A stretch of DNA of 64,000 bases from Deltaproteobacteria bacterium. Lineage in GTDB: Bacteria > Myxococcota_A > UBA9160 > SMWR01. Under the pieces are notes generated by a model. That model was not told the DNA's origin and made no database searches. It worked only from the letters and a program-made list of their open reading frames with translations. Positions 15,273-24,417 of the stretch are shown here, piece by piece. The position numbers and the translations under genes were made by a program. The stretch is taken from contig PBYF01000040.1 of NCBI GenBank assembly GCA_002729515.1, positions 1 through 64,000 on the forward strand, given 5' to 3'. Position 1 is the first letter of the stretch, and the number at the start of each line of letters is the position of its first letter.

Positions 15273-16247
15273 ATGACGCAAAAAATCGGTGGAGTGGGAA
15301 CTGAACTCATCGCCAAGGATCCCGGAATCCCCAACGGCTGGTACGCCGTGGCCTGGAGCAAGGAGCTCGATCGGGGTGAGGTGCAGCGCCTCTACTGTTT
15401 CGAACACGAGCTGGTGCTCTTCCGCGCGCGCTCGGGCGAGCCGAAGGTGCTCTCCGCCTACTGCCCCCACCTGGGCATCCACATGGCCAAAGGTGGCCGG
15501 GTCATGGGCGAGACCGTTCGCTGCCCCCAACACGGCTGGCAGTTCGACGGAGACTCCGGGAAGTGCACGGAAATCCCCTACTGCGACGAGATTCCGAAGC
15601 GGGCCTGCGTGCGCAAGTGGGACGTCGTCGAGCGCAATCGCATGATCTTCGTCTGGCACCACGCAGAGGAGAAACCGCCCTCTTGGGAGGTTCCCGTCGT
15701 CTCCCAGCTCGAGGATCCGGAATGGTCCGAGCCGCGCACCTTCACTCTCGAGGTTCCGGTTCACATGCAGGACATGGCCGAGAACAATCTGGACCCGGTG
15801 CACTTTCAATACGTCCACGGGATGGACTCGGTCCCGGAGACCGAGTTCGAAATCTCTGAAGACGGCCGCTTCCTGAAGGCCATCGGTCACTCCGAAATGG
15901 TGACGCCGGTCGGCACCTTCCAGACGTCCCTGATTCGCGATACCTGGGGACTCGGCCTGTCGAGCGTCGAGACCACAGGCATTCCCGGGGTGGGGCTCTT
16001 CATGTTCTCGTCGACGACGCCCGTCGACAACCGCAACACGACCACGCGTTGGCTGCTCTTCGCGACGAAGAACGCCATCGACATCGCCGGTGAGGAGTGG
16101 TTCGAGGGCATCACGAAAGGGGTGATGGCCGACTGGGACGTCTGGACGAACAAGATCCACATCGAAAATCCCGTCTTCTGCAAGGCGGACGCCCCGCTGA
16201 TCGCGTTTCGGAAGTGGGCGCGGCAGTTCTACTCGAACACGGACTAA
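15273..16247 (+). CDS. Rieske non-heme iron oxygenase
   Basis: This is a 324-residue oxygenase. The Rieske [2Fe-2S] motif is intact (YCPHLGIHMAKGG ... CPQHGWQFD, about residues 60-90). The mononuclear iron site reads 'MAENNLDPVHFQYVHG', supplying Asp and two His. This pattern resembles KshA (3-ketosteroid 9-alpha-hydroxylase) and sterol-desaturating Rieske proteins, so a hydrophobic polycyclic or terpenoid substrate is plausible but unproven. ATG 15273 has AAGGAGGAG upstream, overlapping the end of the TetR gene. The next gene, 12 bases on, is an amidohydrolase-2 protein, suggesting an oxidation-then-cleavage sequence. No reductase is encoded nearby. Confidence 0.93.
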   Translation: MTQKIGGVGTELIAKDPGIPNGWYAVAWSKELDRGEVQRLYCFEHELVLFRARSGEPKVLSAYCPHLGIHMAKGGRVMGETVRCPQHGWQFDGDSGKCTEIPYCDEIPKRACVRKWDVVERNRMIFVWHHAEEKPPSWEVPVVSQLEDPEWSEPRTFTLEVPVHMQDMAENNLDPVHFQYVHGMDSVPETEFEISEDGRFLKAIGHSEMVTPVGTFQTSLIRDTWGLGLSSVETTGIPGVGLFMFSSTTPVDNRNTTTRWLLFATKNAIDIAGEEWFEGITKGVMADWDVWTNKIHIENPVFCKADAPLIAFRKWARQFYSNTD

Positions 16248-16259
16248 AGGAGCGAAGCC

Positions 16260-17474
16260 ATGGACCGCCATCTCGTCGTTTCTTCCGACTGTCATGCCGG
16301 GCTTCCGCCCGACCAATACCGGAGCTACGTCGATCCGAAGTACCGCGATGCCTTTGATCAGGCGCTTCCCATCCAGGTCAAGACGACGAAGACGATGGAG
16401 GAGAGCTTCCTGATCGCCGACGTCAATGCGGAATGGCGCAAAGGTCACGAGAAGGCGCTCACCGGCGCCTGGGACCACTCGGAACGCACGAAGGTGATGG
16501 ACGGCGACGGAATCGCCCTGGAGATCATCTTCCCCGACGGCATCACGGAGCAGAATGCGCCGCCCTTTGGCGCGGGCTTCGCCATGCCGACCGGGGGGGG
16601 GGTGGTGCCGGAACTCCAGTGGGCGGGCTGCCACGCCCACAACCGCTGGGTGGCCGAACTGGTGGACATGGCCCCCGAGCGCAGGCTCGGTCTGGCGTGC
16701 ATTCCCGCGCTGTGGGACGTGGAGCAGTCCGTGCGGGAGATCCGCCTCGCCCACGAGAACGGGCTCCGGGGGGTCATCTTTCCCCCCATGTGGGGAGAGC
16801 TCCCGGCCTATCACTTCACGAAGTACGACCCGCTCTGGGAGGTCTGTCAGGACCTCGACATGCCGGTTCACTTCCACATCGGCCCGTCGCCGATCGAAGA
16901 GTACTTCGGTCCGATCTCGGAGCTGCAGAGCGGGGAACGAACCGCCCCCACCGGGGCCATGGGTGCCTACCTGTCCGAGTGTGTCTGGTGGGTCAGCCGA
17001 ACGGCCACCTTCATGATCTGGGGGGGGGTCTTCGAGCGCTACCCGCGGCTCAAGATGGCAATCGTCGAGGGCGCCATCGACTGGGTTCCGGACTACCTGC
17101 GCCTGATCGACGTGCGCTACGAGGTGACGCCCCAGGCCCAGAAGCTGGGCGATTACATTAGCCACCTATCGATGAAGCCGAGCGATTACTTCCGCCGCAA
17201 CATCCGGCTCGGCGCCGCGTGCATGTCGCCCGGGGACGGCCAGCTCGGCGAGCTGATCGGTAGCGAGTGCATCATGTGGGGCAGCGACTACCCGCATCCC
17301 GAGGGGAGCTGGCCTCACACGGGCGACCAGATGCTGAAGGCGCTGGCCGGACTTTCCGACGACGAGGTCACCGCCCAACTCAGCGGCAATGCCGTGGAGT
17401 TCTACAGCCTGGACGCCGAGAAGCTCGCTCCCATCGCGGCACGCATCGGTCCGGAGAAGGCATCGTTCCGCTAG
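16260..17474 (+). CDS. amidohydrolase-2 family (ACMSD-like) protein 2
   Basis: This is a 404-residue TIM-barrel amidohydrolase_2 member and paralogue of the gene at 11203-12342. Features: 'LVVSSDCHAGLPPDQY' at the N-terminus, 'DMPVHFHIGPSP' (metal-binding His region), 'LKMAIVEGAIDWVPDY', and 'CIMWGSDYPHPEGSWPHT' with the C-terminal Asp. The start follows AAGGAGCGAAGCC. It is 12 bases downstream of the Rieske oxygenase gene and almost certainly co-transcribed. Family members decarboxylate or hydrolyse ring-cleavage and related products; the exact reaction here is unknown. Confidence 0.92.
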   Translation: MDRHLVVSSDCHAGLPPDQYRSYVDPKYRDAFDQALPIQVKTTKTMEESFLIADVNAEWRKGHEKALTGAWDHSERTKVMDGDGIALEIIFPDGITEQNAPPFGAGFAMPTGGGVVPELQWAGCHAHNRWVAELVDMAPERRLGLACIPALWDVEQSVREIRLAHENGLRGVIFPPMWGELPAYHFTKYDPLWEVCQDLDMPVHFHIGPSPIEEYFGPISELQSGERTAPTGAMGAYLSECVWWVSRTATFMIWGGVFERYPRLKMAIVEGAIDWVPDYLRLIDVRYEVTPQAQKLGDYISHLSMKPSDYFRRNIRLGAACMSPGDGQLGELIGSECIMWGSDYPHPEGSWPHTGDQMLKALAGLSDDEVTAQLSGNAVEFYSLDAEKLAPIAARIGPEKASFR

Positions 17475-17739
17475 GACTCGGTGCGGCCCGTGTGGCTGGA
17501 TCCCGACCCCACGTACCAGTTCGAGACAGGTGTGCCTCTTTTGGGAGAATGAGGCCCACTGGGACGGGCCGCAGCGGTGTGACTGCGGCCGGCCCGCCGC
17601 GAGCGAGCGGAAGTGGGTTGTCTGCCCGAGCCCGAAGTAGCGGCCCTCCCGACGCGCAAGTGCTACTAGAGAACCGACCGGTTGACGTTCGGCCGGGGTA
17701 AGATGAGCCCTCGCGGCTCCTGCTCGGAAGGAACTCCCC

Positions 17740-18723
17740 ATGACCCTCGAAGAAATCGTCACTCCCCTCAAGACCCTCTGGAAGTTCGACTACGAGACTC
17801 ACGTGCAGGCCCTGCGCGATCTCTACGAGATGGCGAAGAAGGAGCAGTGGAACGCCGCGAGCGACATTCCGTGGGATCTCGAAATCAACAAGGAGGGAGT
17901 CGGGGACATCCTGGATCCGGACGGAGAGCGCTTTCCGCGCTACGACTTCGTCAAGGCGCTTTCCGACGAGACGCGGGAGCAGTTCGCGGCACGCCGCTCC
18001 GCCTGGACGCTCTCCCAGTTCCTGCACGGCGAGCAGGGAGCGCTGCTCTGCTGCGGGCAGCTCGTCGAGGCCGTTCCGGACATCGACGGGAAGCTCTACG
18101 CCGCCACCCAGGTGATCGACGAGGCTCGCCACGTCGAGGTGTTCCATCGCTACATCACGCGGCTCGACCAGGTCTACTCGATCGAGCCTTCGCTGTACGC
18201 GGTCCTCAACGCAATCCTCGAGGCGGACCTGTGGCAGATGAAGTGCGTTGGGATGCAGGTCATCACCGAGAGCCTGGCCATGGGGACCTTCAAGACGATG
18301 AAGGAGAACACCCAGGACGACCTGCTGCGCAGCGTCGTGGAGCTGACTGCGCAGGACGAGGCGCGCCACGTCTCCTACGGGCTGATCTACATGAAGGAGG
18401 AGCTGCCCCGCATGTCCGATCCCGACCGCGAGCGCGTGGAGGACTTCGCGCTGGCGGCGGTTCGTCTGCTCACGACGGGTGGTGGAGGCGCAGCGGACTC
18501 CGCGGGTGGCGGCATCCTCTCGTCGCGCGAGGCGGTGTACACCGAGCTCGGGATCGACTACGACAAAGCCATGGCGGAGATCTCGGAGAAGGCAAACGAT
18601 CCCGAGTTCGTCAACTCGGGACCCCGGATGTTCGAGGACCATGTGATCCCGCAGCTCCAGCGAGTCGGCCTCGTCACCGATCGCGTCGCTCCCGGCTATC
18701 GCGAACTGGGCTTCGACGTCTAG
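17740..18723 (+). CDS. ferritin-like di-iron oxidase/oxygenase
   Basis: This 327-residue four-helix-bundle protein has a complete di-iron carboxylate site: a Glu in HGEQGALL, the pair DEARHVEVFHRY, a Glu in ITESLAMGTF, and QDEARHVSYG. That E / ExxH / E / ExxH order is shared by ribonucleotide reductase R2, bacterial multicomponent monooxygenases and N-oxygenases such as AurF. It therefore probably activates O2, but a substrate cannot be assigned. The start follows GGAAGGAACTCCCC. It lies downstream of the Rieske/amidohydrolase pair after a 265-base gap without a gene. Its 3' end overlaps the convergent protease gene by 50 bases. Confidence 0.88.
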   Translation: MTLEEIVTPLKTLWKFDYETHVQALRDLYEMAKKEQWNAASDIPWDLEINKEGVGDILDPDGERFPRYDFVKALSDETREQFAARRSAWTLSQFLHGEQGALLCCGQLVEAVPDIDGKLYAATQVIDEARHVEVFHRYITRLDQVYSIEPSLYAVLNAILEADLWQMKCVGMQVITESLAMGTFKTMKENTQDDLLRSVVELTAQDEARHVSYGLIYMKEELPRMSDPDRERVEDFALAAVRLLTTGGGGAADSAGGGILSSREAVYTELGIDYDKAMAEISEKANDPEFVNSGPRMFEDHVIPQLQRVGLVTDRVAPGYRELGFDV

Positions 18724-20383
18724 CAGGCCCGGCCGCGGGGCTTGCCGTGCGCCGTGCGGGTCGGGAGAGCGTATGGCCGGCCGCCGCCGCGATGGCCAGG
18801 GCCACGAGCGGGATCGCGGTCGGGGGGAGACCCGGCACGCTCGGGATCGAATTTCCGTAGGCTTCCAACTCGTGGAGGCCGATGCTGTAGTCGCAAGGGG
18901 GCTGGCTGCAGGTCTGCAGGACGACTTTCAGGAAACGCGCGGAATGAGGCGGATCTCCCGCCCCGCGCACCCATGCGCGCCACATCATGTGGTGCCCGCT
19001 CGCGGCCCCGATCAGTTGCTCGGTGGGCATGTCGTGGGTGCCATTGCCAAGAGGCGTCCAGTCGTTTCCGTGGGTTGATGCGTAGAGTTCCCAGCTGTAG
19101 GCGGGGGGCGCCGGCGGTGAATAGTTCGAGAAGGAGGATGGCGCCCACTCGAAGCTCGGTTGACTCGTCGCCGTGTCGTAGCTGCCGAAGTGCAGCTCGA
19201 CCCGCTCGAGGGCATGCAATGAGCCGAGGTCGAGGATCTCCGCGTGGGGACTGCCATCGGCCGGGGCGAAGGAGCCCGCGTCCGCGTAGCAACCGTCCAG
19301 GAAGTCGGAACTCACCATTGGGACGATCAGGGGGACGCAGAGGCCGTCGGCCGATTGCCGGTGACCCGGCAGACAACTTCCGCAGGCCGCTCCGGCGGTG
19401 GTGCAGCCCGCCCGAGCCAGGGAGCCGCAGTTCTCCTGGCAGCCGCTTTCGAGGGTCGGCGCGTAGTAGGCCGCCGTGACGTCCCAGCGCGCTTCCACCT
19501 GGGTGCGGTTGTCGTGGAGTTCGGTGCCGATGGGCTCGCCATGGGCCGCGAGATCGTTGGAAGGCAGTTGGGCGACGGCGCCGTTCGGGCACGCGACGGC
19601 ATGGGTTCCGTTCTGATTGTCGCGCAGTGTGCAGATCTGACCCAGCGTGTCGCCGGGCCCGGCATGCATGTACCAGAGGTCCGGAGAGGAGAATGCGTTG
19701 AGCTGATTTTCGGCGCACGGCTCGCAGGTGTACTGGCCGTTGCCGCTGGGGTCCGGGAAGGTCGAGTAGGCGAGCAGGGTTCGGAAATAGGGCTCTTCCT
19801 GCCAGTGCAGGTAGCCGTAGTTGCTGGCCGTGGGCGGGTCGGGGAGGATCAGGATTTCCGTGTTGTGCGAGCAGCCGAGGATGTGACCCAACTCGTGACC
19901 GAAGGTGAGCGTCCCGAGTGCAAAGGCCTCCGCGGTGATGAAGGCGTGCTTGCGATGGCCCGGCGAGTCCGAGTAGATCCCCCAGGCCTGACCTCCGTAG
20001 TTCGAAGTTCCCGTCAACAGGAATACGACGTCGGCCCCCTGCGCCTCGCGGCGTGCCGCCACCGCCAGGCTTTCGTGTAACCACTGCAGGTCCATGCGGA
20101 TCTTTCCACGCTCTTCGAAGCAAATCTCTTGAATATCGGTGACTTCGTAGAAGAGGCTCTCGTGGAGGTTCGAATTCGCGAAGGCCTGGTTGGCTTCGGC
20201 GAGCTCGGCGGCGATGGCGGTCGCAACGGCGTCGTGCGTGCCCCCGAGCGCCTGCCTGGCGAGTGGGGTGTAGAGCACGAGCACGTCGATGGGTTCGCTG
20301 GCGAGGCTCGTCGAGGCGCAGGTCAGGACCAGTGCCCCGGCCAGAGCACGAACCCGCCAGGCATTCCTTCGCGCGGAGTGCAT
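18674..20383 (-). CDS. secreted metzincin-type zinc metalloprotease with C-terminal membrane tail
   Basis: This 569-residue exported protease has a signal peptide (RRNAWRVRALAGALVLTCAS, cleavage near SLASEP). The zinc site is FGHELGHILGCSHN, i.e. HExxHxxGxxH, in the reprolysin-like M12 style. A Cys-rich EGF-like segment follows (SGCQENCGSLARAGC). A discoidin-like beta domain comes next (about 390-520). The C-terminus reads SIPSVPGLPPTAIPLVALAI, Ala-rich helix, then an Arg-rich end, a layout that resembles PEP/IPTL-CTERM sorting tails and recurs in the subtilase at 33650. ATG 20383 is chosen for the signal peptide; the frame is open to 20593. The last 50 bases overlap the ferritin-like gene. 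Confidence 0.85.
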   Translation of the reverse strand: MHSARRNAWRVRALAGALVLTCASTSLASEPIDVLVLYTPLARQALGGTHDAVATAIAAELAEANQAFANSNLHESLFYEVTDIQEICFEERGKIRMDLQWLHESLAVAARREAQGADVVFLLTGTSNYGGQAWGIYSDSPGHRKHAFITAEAFALGTLTFGHELGHILGCSHNTEILILPDPPTASNYGYLHWQEEPYFRTLLAYSTFPDPSGNGQYTCEPCAENQLNAFSSPDLWYMHAGPGDTLGQICTLRDNQNGTHAVACPNGAVAQLPSNDLAAHGEPIGTELHDNRTQVEARWDVTAAYYAPTLESGCQENCGSLARAGCTTAGAACGSCLPGHRQSADGLCVPLIVPMVSSDFLDGCYADAGSFAPADGSPHAEILDLGSLHALERVELHFGSYDTATSQPSFEWAPSSFSNYSPPAPPAYSWELYASTHGNDWTPLGNGTHDMPTEQLIGAASGHHMMWRAWVRGAGDPPHSARFLKVVLQTCSQPPCDYSIGLHELEAYGNSIPSVPGLPPTAIPLVALAIAAAAGHTLSRPARRTASPAAGPARRRSPVRDSRERRDR

Positions 20384-20581
20384 CCTCAGCCTTCTGCCTC
20401 CGCAGGACCCCGCACGGGGTCCGGAATGGTCGATTTCGCAGTCGTCGGGAAGGTACTCGCCGGCTGGAAATGAGTGGGAAGAAGCTCCCCGCCCCGAGGG
20501 CCCCAGTCCGGCCAGGATTCTCGGGGACTTTCCATGATCCACCTTATCGGACGGGGGAGGGGCAGCCTTCATTCGCGAGCA

Positions 20582-20663
20582 CAGGAAGTTCAAGCTGCGT
20601 CTTCGCTGGGTCCGATTAGCAGAGATTCTGTCAAATGGAGACCGGGGAGGGGATCCGGCTCCA
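20582..20663 (+). repeat. dispersed repeat copy C
   Basis: Begins CAGGAAGTTCAAGCTGCG, continues through CTGGGTCCGATTAGCAGAG and ends GACCGGGGAGGGGATCCGG. It lies between the divergent protease and subtilase genes. About 75-80% identical by eye to copies D, E and B. Confidence 0.85.
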
Positions 20664-20721
20664 ATTCTTCACCGATCGTGAGCATAGGGGGTCCCCAGCG
20701 GCGTTCTTGTCGGATCTCCCA

Positions 20722-20743
20722 TTATCGGACGTAAATCCGATAA
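20722..20743 (+). promoter_or_regulatory. perfect inverted repeat upstream of the subtilase
   Basis: TTATCGGA (20722-20729), 6-base spacer, TCCGATAA (20736-20743), 37 bases before the subtilase start. A third TTATCGGA lies near 20544 in the same gap. Candidate operator or UV-type enhancer; the binding factor is unknown. Confidence 0.5.
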
Positions 20744-20780
20744 GGCAGCTTCATTTTTCTATACTCACTCTGGAGGTTCC

Positions 20781-22130
20781 ATGCGGCTTCAGCTTAGAGG
20801 TGTGGGCAACATCGGAACTTTGGTCGTCATTCTTTGCATCGGATCGGGATTCTCGACCCCGGCTGCCGCTCAGTCCTACGTACCGGGAGAGATTCTCGTC
20901 AAGTTTCGCCCCGGAGTCAGTCAAGCCGCGGCCGACCAGTTCCGCGCTGCCCGCGGGATACAGCTGCTCGAAGCCATCCCGTCCTCGGGCGTACAACGAG
21001 TCGCGATCCCCGCGGGCAGCACTATCGCGGAGATGGTGGAGCAATGCGGAGCCGATCCCGACTGTGAATACGCAGAGCCGAACTACATCGGGCAGGGCGG
21101 CTTCGTCCCGAACGACACATCCTTCTCGCTGCAGTGGCATCACAACAACACTGGCCAGACCGGTGGGACCCCCGACGCCGATATCGACGGCACAGAGTGC
21201 TGGGACACTAGTCGCGGCAACGCCGCGATCCGCATCGCGGTGCTCGACACCGGCATCGATGGGGACCACCCGGAATTCGCGGGTCGGATCCTACCCGGCT
21301 ACGACGCCGTCAACGAGGACAACGATCCCGAAGCCGATCACTCACACGGGCCGTATGTGACCGGGATTGCCGCCGCGAATGCCAATAACAGCTTTGCAGT
21401 CGCCGGCGTCGACCATTTTGTGAGCATTGTGCCCGTCAAGGTGCTCAACTCGAGCAACGCAGGAACCTCTTTCGACCTCGCACAGGGCTTGGATTTCGCC
21501 GACGATGAGGCCGAGGTGATCAGCATGAGTCTGATCAACTACCCGACCGGTTCGTTCACGATCAACAATGCACTCCAAGCGGCCCGCGATGCGGGCGCGA
21601 TCCTGATCGCGTGCGCGGGAAACGGAGGCATCGGCGATGCGGACGTTTCGGGCCCCGGTGCATCGCCGCTGACGATCTCGGTGGGTGCCACCAATGACGA
21701 CGACGAGCGGGCTTCGTTTTCCGGGACCGGCAGCGCGCTCGATATCGTCGCGCCGGGCAGTTCGGTCCGCACGATCGCCTACAACACCTCGGCCGATACG
21801 ACGACTACGTTCAGCGGCTGCTCTGCGGCGACGCCGATCGTGGGAGGTATGGCGACGCTACTGCTCTCAGTCGACCCGACACTTACCCACGACGAGATCG
21901 CAACGATCCTCACCACGACCGCGGACGATCGAGTCGGACCGCCGGGTGAGGATACGCCGGGGCGCGACGATTTCTTCGGGTACGGTCGGGTGAACCTGAA
22001 TGCAGCGTTAGCGGCGGTCAGTGTGCAGGTTCCCTCTGGCAGTCCACTTGCATTTGCGGTGTTGATCGCATGTCTGATCGGCATCGCGTGGTCGGTCGAC
22101 GGGCGCACGCACCGAGAACGCATACCGTGA
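20781..22130 (+). CDS. secreted subtilisin-like serine protease (S8) 1
   Basis: This is a 449-residue exported S8 peptidase. It has a signal peptide (to about AAAQS), then a fervidolysin-like propeptide ('PGEILVKFRPGVSQAAADQF' to about residue 100). The catalytic domain has Asp in IAVLDTGIDGDHPEF, His in HSHGPYVTG and Ser in SGCSAATPIVGG. The His and Ser motifs are divergent: HGPYVTG for the usual HGTHVAG and CSAATP for TSMATP, but the triad residues themselves are kept. A C-terminal hydrophobic helix (PSGSPLAFAVLIACLIGIAW) and RTHRERIP follow, probably a membrane or sorting anchor. GGAGGTTCC precedes ATG 20781. A second subtilase is at 33650-35374. Confidence 0.92.
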   Translation: MRLQLRGVGNIGTLVVILCIGSGFSTPAAAQSYVPGEILVKFRPGVSQAAADQFRAARGIQLLEAIPSSGVQRVAIPAGSTIAEMVEQCGADPDCEYAEPNYIGQGGFVPNDTSFSLQWHHNNTGQTGGTPDADIDGTECWDTSRGNAAIRIAVLDTGIDGDHPEFAGRILPGYDAVNEDNDPEADHSHGPYVTGIAAANANNSFAVAGVDHFVSIVPVKVLNSSNAGTSFDLAQGLDFADDEAEVISMSLINYPTGSFTINNALQAARDAGAILIACAGNGGIGDADVSGPGASPLTISVGATNDDDERASFSGTGSALDIVAPGSSVRTIAYNTSADTTTTFSGCSAATPIVGGMATLLLSVDPTLTHDEIATILTTTADDRVGPPGEDTPGRDDFFGYGRVNLNAALAAVSVQVPSGSPLAFAVLIACLIGIAWSVDGRTHRERIP

Positions 22131-22328
22131 GCAACGCAACTCGAACGCGACCGAAGTTTCGCGTCGCGTGATTCCACGAATTCACACTCGATCTGATCCG
22201 GCGAATCGATGGCGAACGCGTAGAAGGGATACGGGCCGTCCGCGTTCGGGGGATCGAGGCAGGCGAATTCGTCGGGTGATTTCAGCTGCGTAGCTTCAGC
22301 GCCGGGGTCCTGGGGGTGGAGCGTTGAC

Positions 22329-24071
22329 TCAGGCGCCGCGCACGAGATCGATGATCTTTTCGGCCCGATCGATGCGATCGTGGGTGCCTTCCTTGATGCG
22401 CTGGGTGCGGCTCTCGAGGTCGACCATGCGGCGGTTGATCCACGAGGCCGCGAGGTCGAAGCGTTTCGGTTCCGCCTCGGCCTGCTTCAGCAGCTCCGCG
22501 CCCACGATCACGCTGATCACCACTTCAGCGAGGGAGCGAGCCGACATCAGCGCGTAGGCGAAGTCGGACATCAGGGCGCTCGAGGCGTCGAGGATGAGTT
22601 GCATGCCGTGGCGTACCTTGTCGCCGTACTCGCGCAACTCAGCGCTCTCGAACGACGCGATCTCCGCCTCGAGGCTCTCGAAGACGGCCGCCAACGCGCC
22701 CTTGCCGATCTCCTTCAGGGCAAACGATACCTGGATCTCGGAGGTGCCCTCGTAGATCGTCGTGATGATGGCGTCGTTGTGGAGCTTCCCCACCTCGGAC
22801 TCGGCCATGAAGCCGATGCCGCCGTGCACCTGGATCGCCATGCGGGTCACGTGGTCGGCGGTCTCGGTGGCCATGTACTTGGCCAGGGGCGTCAGCAGGC
22901 GGATCCGCGTGTCGTTCGTCTGGTGATGCGCCTCCATCTCGACCCGTTCGGCCTCGGAGAACTCGTCGGTCCCGGCCGAGCGCGCCAGTGCCTTCTCGAG
23001 AGCCCGGTTCACGTCGAACAGACGGCAGGCGCGGTAGAGAAGGGCACGGCTTGCCTCCACGTCGATCGTCATGCGCGCGAGCATGTTCTTCATCAGGGGC
23101 TGATCGGCGATCGGCACGCCGAATTGCACGCGCTCCCCGGCGTAGCGGATGGCCACCTCCAGGGCGGCTTCAGCGATGCCCACACCCTGGGCGGCGACGC
23201 CCAGGCGGGCCCGGTTCATCAGGGTGAGCATGGCCTTGAAGCCTTCTCCCGGGGTGCCCAGGAGGAAGCTCTCGGCGTCGTCGAAGCGAATCGCCGCCGT
23301 CGGCGACCCGTGGATGCCGAGCTTGTGCTCGAGGCGCTCCACGTGAAGCCCGTTCTTGCTGCCGTCGGGCAGCGTGCGGGGGCAGAGATAGAGGGAGAGC
23401 CCGCGGGTCGTGCCCTTCGACTCCTCGAAGGTGGCTTCGTCGCGGGCCAGTACCAGGTGGATCTCACAACCGCCGTTCGTGATGAAGATCTTCTCTCCAT
23501 CGAGGAAGTAGCGACCATCCCGCTCGCTGGCGCGTGTCGTGATGGCGCCGAGGTCCGAGCCGGCCTGGGGCTCGGTGAGGTCCATCGCTCCCATCACCTC
23601 GCCCGAGGCGAAGCGCGGCAGATACTGCTCCTTGAGCTCTTCGCTCGCGTAGATCTGGATGTCTTCCGCGACGCCCGACTGCAAGCCGACGATGGTCATC
23701 AGTCCCGCATCGGCTCGGGCAATCATCTGGATGATGATGTTCTGGATGGTGTCGGGGAGTTCGAAGCCACCGTACTTCGATTCGACACCCAGGCTCACGA
23801 GACCCACCTCGGCGAGTTTCTCGTAGCCTTTCTGGATGTGCTCGGGGTAGACGACCTGGCCGTTTTCGAGCTCAGCGACCTGGTCCCAACACTCGCGGCT
23901 GGAACTCTCGATTTCGCTGCAGACTCCGGCGGCGGTCTCCAGGATCTCGACCAGGGCGTCGCGCTCGGCCGCGGTATCGACGTCCCGGCCCTGGCTCCAA
24001 CGGTAGAAGCTGTCCCAATCGATCAACTGGTTCACGTAGAGGAGCACGCCGTCGTTCAGGTAACCGCTCAT
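22329..24071 (-). CDS. acyl-CoA dehydrogenase (long form)
   Basis: This is a 580-residue FAD-dependent acyl-CoA dehydrogenase. Family signatures are clear: 'GAMDLTEPQAGSDLGAI' (flavin/substrate loop), 'YFLDGEKIFITNGG', 'VQFGVPIADQPLMKNMLA', and 'TIYEGTSEIQ' with the expected catalytic Glu. At 580 residues it exceeds the 380-residue core; the N- and C-terminal extensions are as in the FadE5/DmdC-like long acyl-CoA dehydrogenases. It would introduce the alpha-beta double bond in a CoA thioester during beta-oxidation. GAGGAATTTCCC precedes ATG 24071. No other beta-oxidation gene is adjacent. Confidence 0.95.
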   Translation of the reverse strand: MSGYLNDGVLLYVNQLIDWDSFYRWSQGRDVDTAAERDALVEILETAAGVCSEIESSSRECWDQVAELENGQVVYPEHIQKGYEKLAEVGLVSLGVESKYGGFELPDTIQNIIIQMIARADAGLMTIVGLQSGVAEDIQIYASEELKEQYLPRFASGEVMGAMDLTEPQAGSDLGAITTRASERDGRYFLDGEKIFITNGGCEIHLVLARDEATFEESKGTTRGLSLYLCPRTLPDGSKNGLHVERLEHKLGIHGSPTAAIRFDDAESFLLGTPGEGFKAMLTLMNRARLGVAAQGVGIAEAALEVAIRYAGERVQFGVPIADQPLMKNMLARMTIDVEASRALLYRACRLFDVNRALEKALARSAGTDEFSEAERVEMEAHHQTNDTRIRLLTPLAKYMATETADHVTRMAIQVHGGIGFMAESEVGKLHNDAIITTIYEGTSEIQVSFALKEIGKGALAAVFESLEAEIASFESAELREYGDKVRHGMQLILDASSALMSDFAYALMSARSLAEVVISVIVGAELLKQAEAEPKRFDLAASWINRRMVDLESRTQRIKEGTHDRIDRAEKIIDLVRGA

Positions 24072-24417
24072 GGGAAATTCCTCGTGGGGTCCCCGACATT
24101 CCGTGAAATTGCATCGAAGCGCCCAGCAGAAACCCCTAGAGCATAGGGGAAAACCGGGCCTCTCTCTTCGTGTCCGGTTGCGAGGGAGCGCGATAAATCG
24201 GGCTGAATTCAGCTGCGGGGCAGACGCAATCGGACCGCTTGCCTCCGAGCGGCGGCGGGCCGCGGCCGCAGCGAAGCTGAGAAACGGTGCGCGCCCGCGG
24301 CGGGCGAGCGATTTACTCTGAACCCATCACTTGGCACGAACCCCAAGAATCGCCACCCTGCCGAAGCTGCCACCGAGCCCGGCTGCTCGACGCAATCGTC
24401 AGGTGGCGGAAAACGCC
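24072..24417. other. intergenic region without a supported gene
   Basis: Upstream of the acyl-CoA dehydrogenase. GC-rich with short frames only. I see no homology, repeat or hairpin that can be defended. Confidence 0.5.
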
